This document shows, piece after piece, positions 17,272 through 27,300 of a stretch of 64,000 bases of DNA. This DNA comes from Clostridium guangxiense. GTDB lineage: Bacteria; Bacillota; Clostridia; Clostridiales; Clostridiaceae. The first letter of the stretch is position 1, and every line of letters begins with the position of its first letter. Below the pieces are notes generated by a model, which did no database searches, was not told the DNA's origin, and saw only the letters and a program-made list of their open reading frames with translations. The position numbers and the translations under genes were made by a program. Where the stretch lies: the NCBI RefSeq assembly GCF_021043395.1, contig NZ_JAJNKE010000002.1:120056-184055 (forward strand). The letters run 5' to 3'.

Positions 17272-18492
17272 TTACTGTTTATGGAAATCCTTTATCATGA
17301 AAGAAAGTATCGCTGCAATAGTACAAAATATCACATCTACCAGCCATATTAAAGTATAACTTTTTGTAGCTAAAATACTAATACCTCCAAACCATGAACT
17401 GAAAAAACTTCCTATCTGATGAACAAAAAAGGAAAAACCTAATAAAGTTGATAAACGTACGGAACCAAATTCTTTATTAACAATTCCTGCGGTAGGTGGT
17501 ACAGTAGAGTTTCCTGTCATACCCATAACAATTATAAATACACATACCGTTAATATTGTTTTAGGTGCAATCAAGAAAAGTACAACTGCTATGGCACGAA
17601 GTCCATACAAAGCAGAAAGCACATTTTTCATCTGCAACTTACTACAAAGTACTCCGCTCAATAATGCTCCTACCATAGTAGCAATACCATAGATTGAAAA
17701 GGCATATGCAGCAGTGCTTTTGGAAATGCCACATGAAACAATTTGAGAGTATAAATGTGTTTCTATGATAGTCATGTTAAAACCACATGTAAAGAAAGCA
17801 ATTGTCACTAACAAATATGTACGACTGTGAAAAGCTTCTTTAAAAACTACCAAAACAGAAACTTTTTCCTCTAACTTTTTTTCTTGATGTCTTAATGGCT
17901 TATTTTTATCATAAAATATCCAGATGGAAATTGGCAAAAGTATAAGTGCTGGTACGCTTAAAAATATCATTGTTCCCATTAAACCTGATACTATAAGTAG
18001 ACTTTGAATCAATGGCGAAAAAATAGTACTGCCAATGCCACTGCTTGCTGTAACTATCCCCGAAACCGTAGGTGCAATTTTATCTGTAAGCTTTGGAGTA
18101 ATAGCTCCCATAATAATTCCAAAGGAAAGTGCTCCAGAACCTGATGGAAGCAGGATACCTAGAAAAAGTATTAACATCCATATGGACTTAGCGAATGGAA
18201 CTCCCAACAATCCAATTACTATTAAAATAATGCCACATCTGATTACAAAGGCACTTGATTTCTTTATTGATATAATTCCAAAAACTGGGGACATTATGCC
18301 ATACATCAATTGTGCGATTGCTAAAACAAAACTAACTGTGGAATAAGAAACACCACTATTTTCAATAATGGCATTAATCATGATACCATAGTTACTTCTA
18401 ATTCCACTGTTGACAGCAAAAAGACCACAAGCTGCTATTGTAATTATTACTACTGGAAAAATTCTTTTCTTTTGTTTAAGTATTACGCCCAT
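17272..18492 (-). CDS. MFS transporter (12 helices)
   Basis: A 406-residue major facilitator with 12 predicted helices in two halves separated by a cytoplasmic loop (KNKPLRHQEKKLEEKVS, ~residues 200-216). The general look is of the OFA/monocarboxylate-type MFS group rather than drug exporters, for example SGIRSNYGIMINAI in helix 1 and SGIGSTIFSPLIQSLL in helix 5. This is a weak assignment. ATG 18492 follows AAGGAGG. A GNAT gene lies 38 bp upstream on the same strand, so the two may be co-transcribed under the palindromic MarR-type control region near 19340. Confidence 0.85.
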   Translation of the reverse strand: MGVILKQKKRIFPVVIITIAACGLFAVNSGIRSNYGIMINAIIENSGVSYSTVSFVLAIAQLMYGIMSPVFGIISIKKSSAFVIRCGIILIVIGLLGVPFAKSIWMLILFLGILLPSGSGALSFGIIMGAITPKLTDKIAPTVSGIVTASSGIGSTIFSPLIQSLLIVSGLMGTMIFLSVPALILLPISIWIFYDKNKPLRHQEKKLEEKVSVLVVFKEAFHSRTYLLVTIAFFTCGFNMTIIETHLYSQIVSCGISKSTAAYAFSIYGIATMVGALLSGVLCSKLQMKNVLSALYGLRAIAVVLFLIAPKTILTVCVFIIVMGMTGNSTVPPTAGIVNKEFGSVRLSTLLGFSFFVHQIGSFFSSWFGGISILATKSYTLIWLVDVIFCTIAAILSFMIKDFHKQ

Positions 18493-18530
18493 ATGTTCTG
18501 TTTTCCTCCTTAAAATACTTGCTTATTGAA

Positions 18531-19037
18531 CTACATTCTATCTTTATTTAATACTTTTTCATAGCAGTAGAATGACTTTTCCTTTCCTAAAAAGCTCATT
18601 TCTCCAACTAAGTTATAACTACACTTTTTAAATAATGCGTTCATCTTTGTATTTATTGAATAGGTATCTGTTTTTAAATATCTTATATTGTTTTGTAAAG
18701 CTAATTTATCAGCAAATTTCATTAATTCAGTACCAATTCCACTTCTTCTATAGTTCGGGTTTACCGCCATTCTATGGATAACCATACAAACCTCATTTAA
18801 TGACCAGTTTAATCCAGTATATTCAACTGGTTCTACTTTATTAATGCATACGAAAGCAACCAACTTTCCCTCTCTCTCGGCTACATATAAATCACCTTTT
18901 TGGATATCATTAATAAAATCTTTTTCCCGAGGGTAATTTTCATCCCACTGAGTATTGTTGTAGTTTTGCATTTCTGTAATAGTTTCCTTTATAATTTGCA
19001 TAATTTCTTTTATATCTTCCATAACTGCTTTTCTCAT
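18531..19037 (-). CDS. GNAT-family N-acetyltransferase
   Basis: A 168-residue acetyl-CoA-dependent acetyltransferase. The acetyl-CoA pyrophosphate loop is in VNPNYRRSGIGTELMKFA (R-x-x-G-x-G/A type), after the core strand VCMVIHRMAV, and YLKTDTYSINTKMNALFKKCSYNLVGE is the usual C-terminal strand region. The start at ATG 19037 has AGGAGG upstream. It follows the truncated MarR gene by 42 bp in the same direction. MarR-GNAT gene pairs are common in clostridia, so the palindromes upstream of MarR probably control both. The acceptor substrate is unknown. Confidence 0.88.
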   Translation of the reverse strand: MRKAVMEDIKEIMQIIKETITEMQNYNNTQWDENYPREKDFINDIQKGDLYVAEREGKLVAFVCINKVEPVEYTGLNWSLNEVCMVIHRMAVNPNYRRSGIGTELMKFADKLALQNNIRYLKTDTYSINTKMNALFKKCSYNLVGEMSFLGKEKSFYCYEKVLNKDRM

Positions 19038-19079
19038 TCTAAAATCCTCCTAAGAATTTTTTATTTCTTTCCAATCATT

Positions 19080-19316
19080 TCATGATTCAATAATTTTCTG
19101 TATAGCCTTAGTCGTTGTAGTCTTGTCTACTTTTAGAAGCTTTGATAAACCAATTTGATTAACTCCTTGATTTTCACATATTCTTGTTAAAAATGTAAAT
19201 TGACCTTTTTGTAAGTTTATTCCTTTAAATTTTATGTCACTTATAGAATGAATACATCGTGAAAGAGTTCCTATTTTCCTTAATATATGGTATCTAGAGT
19301 TTTGATAAGTCACCAC
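19080..19316 (-). pseudogene. Truncated MarR-family regulator (78 residues)
   Basis: The reading frame holds the N-terminal dimerisation helix and the first part of the DNA-binding domain (GVNQIGLSKLLKVDKTTTTKAIQKIIES) and then stops at TGA, exactly where the wing (normally ENKGYI-like, then the beta hairpin) and the C-terminal dimerisation helices should follow. Normal MarR proteins are near 145 residues, so about half is missing. The sequence between the stop and the GNAT gene (~42 bp) does not continue the protein in another frame, which indicates a deletion. Any residual DNA binding would be compromised. Confidence 0.75.
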
Positions 19317-19320
19317 TTCC

Positions 19321-19384
19321 TATAAATATAGTTGAAATTTCAACTATATTTATAATAGCATACAATAGTTGAAATTTCAACTAT
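19321..19384. promoter_or_regulatory. Tandem palindromic operators upstream of the truncated MarR gene
   Basis: Two palindromes share the 18-base core TAGTTGAAATTTCAACTA. The first is a perfect 34-bp palindrome (19321-19354) and the second a perfect 20-bp one (19365-19384), centred 37 bp apart. They sit directly before the MarR-GNAT genes. TTGAAATTTCAA-type dyads are typical MarR-family operators, so these are probably the binding sites of the once intact regulator. They could also be recognised by another MarR protein in the cell. Confidence 0.75.
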
Positions 19385-19553
19385 ATTTTTCAATGATAGA
19401 GGTAAATAATTCGTAGATTCTTTTTTACCATCATATTTTATGCTAAGTTAAATGGATTATCTTGATTTATATTCAATACTATGGATTTTAGTGAAGCAAT
19501 TCATTTTGTGATATAATAATGTATTACAAATACCTATTATCAAGGAGAATACA

Positions 19554-22500
19554 ATGAACAAAAATGAACTGCTCCAGATGTTTAACACCCAAACTAGTGG
19601 AAAGAATGGTACTAAGGGAATTAGAGTTTTAAATAACGATTTAGTTTCAGCCTGTGATATTCATGATGAAGATGATTTGATATATGTAAGTGGAAAGGTT
19701 ATATCGGAAAGCCTTTTTAATGAATATGACACTGAAATAGAAATAGATGCTTTGAACAAGAAAATAGTGTCAACCTACTGCACTTGTATGGATTATGAGA
19801 ATAATGAAGGTAAAAAGGATAATTACTGCTGTAAACACCTTGCTGCCACTTTTTATAAGTCCCTAGATGAACTTGTTCGGCAGCCTGCATTTAAAAAGAA
19901 ATCCTTAACTAAAACCCAAAATTTAGAAGATGCCCTTAGTATACTTTTGGGGGATGAAGAAGGAAAAGAAGACTTAAAAATAGAGGTTTATATAAATAGA
20001 AATGAATGGAATAGTCAGCTTTCTTTTGAACTAAAAATAGGGCTTCACTCAATGAATTCTGGCGCTTTGTATGTATTAAAGGATATAAATAGTTTTTTTG
20101 CAGCTATTTATCACAATGTACCAATAACCTATGGTAAAAATCTTACATTAAATTTGAAGAAGCAAAAGTTAGAGGCAAAGGATAAGAAGCTTATAGATTT
20201 CATTCAAATGCTTGTAAACATTGATGGGAGTTCTGGTTACAAAAGCAGAAATAAAAAGCTTGCTGTTGATGGAAAATACGTACATATACCAGATTATCTT
20301 GTAAGAGAATTTTTTGAAACTATAAAGGAACATAGAGTTTATTTAAATGAAGGTTTTAAATTTAGAACCATTGAAGCTGAGATAGTAGAAGGTAATCCGG
20401 ATTTGCCTTTTCAAATAAATAATAAAAATGATGAGTATATTTTAGAAGTGCCAGGAGGAATGCCTCTGACTTTAAATTCAAAAGGCACGGCATTTTTATA
20501 TGGACTTACCATATATATTCCAAGTTATGAATACTGTGAAAAATTAGAGCCATATTTTCGTGTATTTAATAAGGCTAACTCTATAATGCTTCCAGCAGCA
20601 AGAGAAGATACAGTGCTCAGAAAGCTTATCCCAAAGTTGAATTTATTATCTCAGAATATAAAATTATCTAAGGCTGTAAGAGATAAAGTAGTCATGGCGA
20701 AAAGTGAATTTAAATTTTATTTTGATAAATCGGGGAAAGATGTGGTGCTTACTACAAAGGTTAAATATGGAGAATTTGAATTTAACATATTTGAAGATTG
20801 CACAGAAAAAGTTATATATAGGGATTCTAAAAAAGAAACTGAAGTGTTAGAAACCGTAAGGACGCTTGGTTTTGAAAGAGAAAAGAATAAATTCCATCTT
20901 AAATGGGGCGATGATTACATTTTTAGATTTTTTAAAACTGAAATAGATAGGCTCCAAAGGCTGGGAGAGGTGTTTTATTCTGAAAATTTCAAGGGAATAA
21001 AAAATATCAATTCTAAAAACATAGTTGGAGATATAAGAACTGGAAAGTACAATTATTTTGAAATGGATTTTAAAATAGATGATGTACCTCCAGCAGAAAC
21101 AACAGCAATACTTAGAGCTTTTAGGGATAAAATTAAATATTACAGACTTAAAAGTGGAGAATTTCTGGATTTAGAGCAGCTTGAACTTAAAAAATTCCTA
21201 AAGCTTCTAGATGCGGTTTCACCAAAAGAAGTAAAGGATAATCACATAGAAATATCTAAAAGCAGGGGAATATATCTTGATGAGTATCTTGAAGAAAATA
21301 AAATTAGATACATTAAAGGTAAAGGTGAACTTAAAAAAATAAGAGATAAGCTAAAAAATATAGATGAATTGACTTTTAAAGTTCCTAAAAATTTAAAGGG
21401 CAGCTTAAGAAAATATCAAGAGGTTGGTTTTAACTGGTTTAAAACTCTTGATTATCTTGGTTTTGGAGGAATACTGGGAGACGAAATGGGACTTGGAAAA
21501 ACCTTTCAAACCATTGCATTTTTGCTATCTAATTTAGGAAAAAAGTCTTTAATCGTAGTTCCAACCTCCCTTGTATACAACTGGAAGCAGGAATTTGAGA
21601 CCTTTGCTCCTGACATGAAGGTTGCAGCGGTAAATGGGAGCAAAGGGGAAAGAGAAGAGATACTCAAAAATATAAAAAAGTATGATGCAGTTATAACCAC
21701 CTACAATCTTTTAAAACGTGACCTAAATTTATACAGCAGCATTGAATTTGATTACTGCATAATTGATGAGGCACAGTATATAAAAAATTCACACTCTCAA
21801 AATGCATTGACAGTTAAAAAAATAAAATCTAAAAATAGATTTGCATTGTCTGGAACACCAATAGAAAATTCTGTTATGGAGCTTTGGTCTATATTTGATT
21901 TTTTAATGCCAGGATATTTATACGATGAAAAAAGATTCAGCGTTAGATACTACAAAAAACTCAAAGAAGAACCAGAGGTTATCGAGGATTTAAATAGACT
22001 TATAAAGCCATTTATTTTGAGGAGAAAGAAAAAGGATGTTGTAAAAGAACTTCCAGATAAAATAGAAAAAATAATGACAGTTGATATGGAGGAAAAGCAA
22101 AAGAAGGTTTATTCCACATATGCAAAGCATGCAGTTAATTTAATTCAAAAGAAAGTTAAGGAAGAAGAATTTAAAAACAGCAAAATAGAGATACTTGCTT
22201 ACATAACAAAGCTTAGAGAAATTTGCCTTGATCCATCGGTTGTTATGGAAAATTACACAGGAACAAGTGCTAAAATTGAAGCACTCACAGAGCTTCTACT
22301 TCACAGCATAGATGAGGGGCACAGAGTTCTTGTATTTTCGCAGTTTACCTCTGTCCTTAAAAATATAGCTAAAAGAATAAAAGTAGAAAATTTAGATTAC
22401 AGTTATCTCGATGGAAGTGTACCATCCGAGAAGAGAATGGAAATGGTTGAAGCCTTTAATTCTGGGCAAAATTCTGTTTTCCTTATAAGCTTAAAAGCAG

Positions 22501-22784
22501 GGGGAACTGGACTTAATTTAACCTCTGCCGACGTAGTTGTGCATTTTGATCCTTGGTGGAATCCAGCAGTTGAGGATCAAGCAACAGATAGGGCACATAG
22601 AATAGGACAAAAGAATGTAGTTGAAGTTATAAAATTAATTGCAAAAGGCACTATTGAAGAGAAAATTGTAATTTTGCAAAAGGAAAAGAAAAAGCTTGCG
22701 GAAAGTCTTTTAAGTGATGATCTTTCTAAAGGTGAGAATCTTTCAAGTTTAAATGAAGAAGAAATTTTAAAGTTGTTTAAATAA
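19554..22784 (+). CDS. SNF2-family DNA helicase with SWIM zinc finger
   Basis: A 1076-residue protein. The N-terminal SWIM motif is CTCMDY...CCKH (~residues 77-100), then a bacterial SNF2-associated region. The ATPase starts near residue 610: motif I GDEMGLGKTFQT, Ia VVPTSLVYNW, II DEAQYIKN, III ALSGTPIENS. The C-terminal helicase lobe follows with SLKAGGTGLNL and the motif VI region DRAHRIGQ. It should be an ATP-driven double-stranded DNA translocase acting on nucleoprotein complexes. The leader has an extended -10 (TGATATAAT, 19509-19517). ATG 19554 follows AAGGAG. A deleted relic of the same gene lies 2.6 kb upstream. Confidence 0.93.
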   Translation: MNKNELLQMFNTQTSGKNGTKGIRVLNNDLVSACDIHDEDDLIYVSGKVISESLFNEYDTEIEIDALNKKIVSTYCTCMDYENNEGKKDNYCCKHLAATFYKSLDELVRQPAFKKKSLTKTQNLEDALSILLGDEEGKEDLKIEVYINRNEWNSQLSFELKIGLHSMNSGALYVLKDINSFFAAIYHNVPITYGKNLTLNLKKQKLEAKDKKLIDFIQMLVNIDGSSGYKSRNKKLAVDGKYVHIPDYLVREFFETIKEHRVYLNEGFKFRTIEAEIVEGNPDLPFQINNKNDEYILEVPGGMPLTLNSKGTAFLYGLTIYIPSYEYCEKLEPYFRVFNKANSIMLPAAREDTVLRKLIPKLNLLSQNIKLSKAVRDKVVMAKSEFKFYFDKSGKDVVLTTKVKYGEFEFNIFEDCTEKVIYRDSKKETEVLETVRTLGFEREKNKFHLKWGDDYIFRFFKTEIDRLQRLGEVFYSENFKGIKNINSKNIVGDIRTGKYNYFEMDFKIDDVPPAETTAILRAFRDKIKYYRLKSGEFLDLEQLELKKFLKLLDAVSPKEVKDNHIEISKSRGIYLDEYLEENKIRYIKGKGELKKIRDKLKNIDELTFKVPKNLKGSLRKYQEVGFNWFKTLDYLGFGGILGDEMGLGKTFQTIAFLLSNLGKKSLIVVPTSLVYNWKQEFETFAPDMKVAAVNGSKGEREEILKNIKKYDAVITTYNLLKRDLNLYSSIEFDYCIIDEAQYIKNSHSQNALTVKKIKSKNRFALSGTPIENSVMELWSIFDFLMPGYLYDEKRFSVRYYKKLKEEPEVIEDLNRLIKPFILRRKKKDVVKELPDKIEKIMTVDMEEKQKKVYSTYAKHAVNLIQKKVKEEEFKNSKIEILAYITKLREICLDPSVVMENYTGTSAKIEALTELLLHSIDEGHRVLVFSQFTSVLKNIAKRIKVENLDYSYLDGSVPSEKRMEMVEAFNSGQNSVFLISLKAGGTGLNLTSADVVVHFDPWWNPAVEDQATDRAHRIGQKNVVEVIKLIAKGTIEEKIVILQKEKKKLAESLLSDDLSKGENLSSLNEEEILKLFK

Positions 22785-22822
22785 AGAGAGCAGTAATAAT
22801 AATTTGATATGTTTAAGCCAAT

Positions 22823-23042
22823 GCACAATTCACAGTTCACACTGCACAGTGAAGGTTGATTTATCTTCCTTACGTCAGATAAATCTAAAATTATATAAAA
22901 ACATAAAGACTATGTTCAGCTGACTGAACGAGTCAATAGGACTTTATTTTAAACTGGCGTCAGCAATAAGTTTTAGATTTTCTGTAGCAAAGTGGAAGAA
23001 AATCATCCTTCATTGTACTCTGTGCTCTGTACTTTGTACTCT
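22823..23042. repeat. Palindromic repeat (family A), copy 1
   Basis: About 220 bp with inverted ends. The right end reads CATCCTTCATTGTACTCTGT and continues with CTGTACTTTGTACTCT. The left end is a diverged inverse (...CACAGTGAAGGTTGATTT). Subterminal TTATCTTCCTTACGTCAGAT near 22861-22880 is repeated exactly in copy 4 at the window end. A small hairpin, GTTCAG-CTGA-CTGAAC, lies at its centre. It has no coding capacity. It occupies most of the gap between the helicase and sbcD genes. Other copies are at 41295, 46173 and 63937. Confidence 0.8.
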
Positions 23043-23128
23043 TAGTATTTTTTTGTTACTTGTAAAAACTAAAAAATAGCTAATATAAAAATTGCAAGCA
23101 TTATTATATAGAAAGTGAGCTGATTTAA

Positions 23129-24352
23129 TTGAGAATACTCCACACTTCTGACTGGCACCTTGGTAAAAATTTAGAAGGCTGCAGTCGTATGGATGAGCAG
23201 GAAGCTTTTCTTAAGGATTTCGTTGAAATTGTGCAGGAAAATAATATAGATATAGTGGTTATTGCAGGAGATATTTATGATAATTCAAACCCTCCAGCAA
23301 GGGCGGAAAGAATGTTTTACGATACACTAAAGAAAATATCGGCAAATGGTGAGAGAACAACTCTTGTTATAGCTGGAAATCATGACAATCCAGAGAGGCT
23401 TGTTGCGGCAGGACCTCTTGCAAGAGATCATGGGATTATAATGGTTGGCACACCAAAATCTATAGTCCAGGTTGGTGAGTATGGAAACTCAGAGGTTTTA
23501 GAATCGGGAGAAGGATTTATTGAATTACAAATAAAAGATGAAAAGGCTGTAATTTTAACAGTTCCATATCCAAGTGAAAAGAGATTAAATGAAGTATTGT
23601 ACGGAGAAATGGATGAGGAAGAGGAAAAAGCTAAAACCTATGGTGAAAGGATAAAGGCATTATTTGATAAGCTTGGTTCCAGATTTAGAGATGACACTAT
23701 AAATCTTGTTGTGTCACATCTATTTACAATGGGCAGTGAAGAAGCTGGTTCAGAGAGAAACGTTCAGCTTGGCGGAAGCTTTATTGTAGATGGAGGATGT
23801 TTTCCAGAAAAGGCTCAGTATATTGCACTTGGACATGTACATAAACCTCAATTAGTGCCAGGAACAAATAAAAAAGCTAGATATTCTGGTTCACCACTTC
23901 AATATAATAAGAAGGAAATCAATTTTAAAAAGAAATGTTTTATTGTAGATGTAAAAGCTCATGAAGAATGCAAAATTGAAGAAGTTGAATTTAAAGTTTA
24001 TAAGCCAATAGAGGTTTGGAAGTGCGAAAGTATAGAGGCGGCTATTGAAAGGTGTGAAGAAAATAAGGATAAGGACTGCTGGGTATATCTTGAGATAACA
24101 ACGGATAGGTACATAAGAGAAGATGAAATAAAGAAAATGAAAAGCACTAAAAAAGACATACTTGAAATTATGCCTAAAATAGTTGGAAAAGACGATGAAA
24201 AGTTTGATGTAAATAGCTTTTCGGAAAAATCCTTTGAAGAAATATTTAAAGAATTTTATTTGAAAGAAAGAAAAGTTGAGCCGCAGGAAGAGGTAGTGGA
24301 TTTGCTAATGTCTATTGTAGATGAGAAGGAGGGGGACAATGAAGCCAATTAA
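23129..24352 (+). CDS. sbcD: SbcD exonuclease subunit (Mre11-like)
   Basis: Nuclease subunit of the SbcCD complex, which cuts hairpins and processes DNA ends. The calcineurin-type phosphoesterase motifs are in order: HTSDWHLGK (residues 5-13), GDIYDNSNPP, GNHDNPERL, and SHLFTMG with the later GHVHKPQ. Length 407 is normal. Translation starts at TTG 23129, with a weak ribosome binding site upstream (GTGAGC); no better start fits the N-terminal motif. Its 3' end overlaps the sbcC start by 14 bp, so the two subunits are translationally coupled. Confidence 0.95.
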   Translation: MRILHTSDWHLGKNLEGCSRMDEQEAFLKDFVEIVQENNIDIVVIAGDIYDNSNPPARAERMFYDTLKKISANGERTTLVIAGNHDNPERLVAAGPLARDHGIIMVGTPKSIVQVGEYGNSEVLESGEGFIELQIKDEKAVILTVPYPSEKRLNEVLYGEMDEEEEKAKTYGERIKALFDKLGSRFRDDTINLVVSHLFTMGSEEAGSERNVQLGGSFIVDGGCFPEKAQYIALGHVHKPQLVPGTNKKARYSGSPLQYNKKEINFKKKCFIVDVKAHEECKIEEVEFKVYKPIEVWKCESIEAAIERCEENKDKDCWVYLEITTDRYIREDEIKKMKSTKKDILEIMPKIVGKDDEKFDVNSFSEKSFEEIFKEFYLKERKVEPQEEVVDLLMSIVDEKEGDNEAN

Positions 24353-27300
24353 GCTTAAAATAAAAGGATTAAACAGTTTTATAGAAACTCAAGAAATTGA
24401 TTTTGAAAAGCTTACAGAGAAAGGTCTTTTTGGCATATTTGGACCTACTGGAAGCGGAAAATCATCAATTTTGGATGGAATTACTCTTGCACTTTATGGT
24501 GAGGTGGCGAGAAAAAGCTCAAATTACATGAACACTAATTGCAGCAGCTTAAACGTAAGCTATGAATTTCGAATATCAGGCAGTGAAGTGAAGAGGTATG
24601 TAGTAGATAGAGAATTTAGAAGAGATAACAGAACAGGAAGCGTAAGAAGCAAGTCTGCGAAAATAGTTGATATAACGGATGGAGCTGAAAACATACTTGA
24701 AGAAGGTGCAAAGCTTGTAACTGAAAAGTGCGAAGAAATAATAGGACTTAAACTAGAGGATTTTACAAGAACTGTAGTGCTTCCACAGGGAAAATTCAGC
24801 GAGTTTTTAAAGCTAGAGGGAAAAGACAGAAGAAACATGCTTGAAAGGCTATTTAATCTTCAAAAATATGGCGATGAGCTTTCGTATAAATTGATGTCGA
24901 AAATTAAAGCAGAAAGACAAAAATCAAATGTACTTGAAGGTCAGTTTAAAGGCTATGAAGATATAAGCGAAGAAAAACTTGAGGAGATCAATAAAAAACT
25001 TTCTGAAAGTAAGGAAAACTGTGAAATCTATAAAAAGGAACTTAAAACTGCGGAAGAAAAGTTTAATGAGGCTAGGGAATTGTGGCAGCTTCAACATGAA
25101 TTTAAGGCTAATACTTTAAAGCAGGAAGAACTTAAAAAGAAAGAACCTGAAATTAAGGAAAAGCAAATTAAAGTCATTAAGGGTGAAAGTGCACTTAAAG
25201 TTAAGCCTTATATTGACAGCTATGAAAAGACTATTCAGGATATAAAAAATTCAAACAATAAAATTGAAAGCTTAAAAAATAAAATAGTAATTATAAAAGA
25301 AAACAAGCAAAAGATAAGTGAAAGTTTTAATTACATAAGTGAAAAGAAAGATAGAGAACTACCAGAATTAAGTGTGAAAAAGCAGAAAGTTATTGATGCT
25401 ATAGCTGAAAAAAGCATATTAGATAGATTATTAAATGAGAAAATTGCCTTGGAAAAGGAAGCTAATAATCTTGAAAATTCAGCACAAAAGACAGAAAAAG
25501 ATATTGATGACAATAAAGCTGCTATGGATAAAACAGCTAGTACTATCGGCAGAGGAGAAAAAAAGTTAGAGGAATTAAAGATTTCAGAGGACTACAAGAA
25601 AAAGGTTAATGAAGGTATAGTTATTTTAAATGATTATAAAAATGGCTTTAAGAGAAAAAGTAGTTTAGTTAAAGATATTGAAACTGCTAAGCTTACTATA
25701 GAAAATTCAAATAAGAAATCTGAAATTTTATCTAAAAGCATTAAGGAAAAGGATGAAACTTTAAATACTATAAAAACTAAGTTAGAAAAGATAAATGCAA
25801 ATTGCCCGGGAAATCAAGATACGCTTTTAAATCTTCAAATAAAGCTGGCAGAGGTAAAAGATAAGTGGAACAAACATGAAGAGTACAGCAAAAGCTTAAA
25901 TAAGTCTGCTGAAAATATAGGCTCTTTTAAAGAAAAGCTAAGTAAATCGAAATTGCAAAAGGAACTTATAGAAAATAATATAAAAGAATTTGAAGAAGCT
26001 ATTCATAAAATAGAAACTGAGAATTTAGCACAAACTTTAAGAAAAAATTTGATCGATGGTGAACCTTGTCCTGTATGTGGAGCTGTTCATCATATTACAG
26101 AAAACATAAAAATTGTGGATTTAGGCAAGCTTGAAGAATTTAAGAATAACTTAGAAAATAGTAAATCACAATATGAAAGCTTAAATTCTGAAATTATAAA
26201 GCTTGAGGCTAATATTAAAATAGAAGAAGAAAATTCACAGGGTTATAAAGAAAGAATTAATTTGCTTGGAGAAGAATTTAAAGCTTATTCTGTATCTGAA
26301 ATTGAAGGCGAATTTAAAAAGTTAAAAGATGAATTAGAAAAATTCAATGCAGAAAAAGCAGAACTTGAAGGCAAATTAAATTTATTAAATAAAGAAAAGA
26401 ACTCACTTGAAATTGAGTACAGCAGAGAAGTTACTATTAAAAGTGAAAATGATGCTCAGTTAGAAAAATTAAATGGTGAGCTTGAAACAGTAAGTAAAGA
26501 GGTAGAAGAAACTCAAACCAAACTTCAATTTTTAAAGGATGAGCTTAATATTGATGATTTCAATGAAAAAAATAAAGAAATTCTTGAGAAAGAAAAAGAA
26601 AGAGCTAAAGTTGAAGAAATCTTAAAAAAACTTAGGAATAATCTTAATTTGATGCAGGAAAAAAAGGAAAGCTTGAATAATAATCTAGGAAAGCTAAAAG
26701 AAAAACTAAGTGAAAATAAAACTGCTGTTTTGGAAAGAAATAAAAATATAGAAGAAAAACAGGCAAGTATAATAAGCAAGGTTGGAAATGAAACGAACTT
26801 AGAAGGACTTCAAATACAAATAGATGAGGCAATAAAATTAATAACTGAAAATTATAGAGCCGTGGAAAAGCAGAAAAATGAGATAGAGGAACAGTATAAT
26901 GAATGTAATAATGATATAGTATCTGTTCAAAGCAATCTTACAAATTTAACAAGTAGAAGTTTAAATGACAAAGAAAATCTTAATAAAGTACTTGAAGAAG
27001 AAAAGTTTGAAGATGTACTTGAGGTTAAAAACAGTATCATGAGGAAAATTGAAATTGAAAAGCTAAAGCTTGAAATTGAAGAATACAAAAATGTAGTTTT
27101 AAAGCTATCTGGTGCTTTGGAAAATCTCAAAAACAAGATAAGTGGAAGAAATTTAACAGAGGAAACCTGGCTTGAAATACAAAATGCAAGGCTTGAAAAA
27201 GAAAGTAAATTAAAAGAGTTTGAAGCTGCTGCGGTAAAATTTCAAGAGGAAGTTAAAAGGATAAATGAAAAGCTTACAGAATTAAAGGAGCTTGTTAAGC

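Noticed and set aside
19321-19384. CRISPR-like array
   Set aside because: Only two palindromic copies with a 10-bp gap and no spacer regularity or cas genes. Operators explain it better.
26525-27136. Phe/Ser-rich open frames on the - strand inside sbcC
   Set aside because: Artefacts of the Lys/Glu-rich coiled coil read in reverse.
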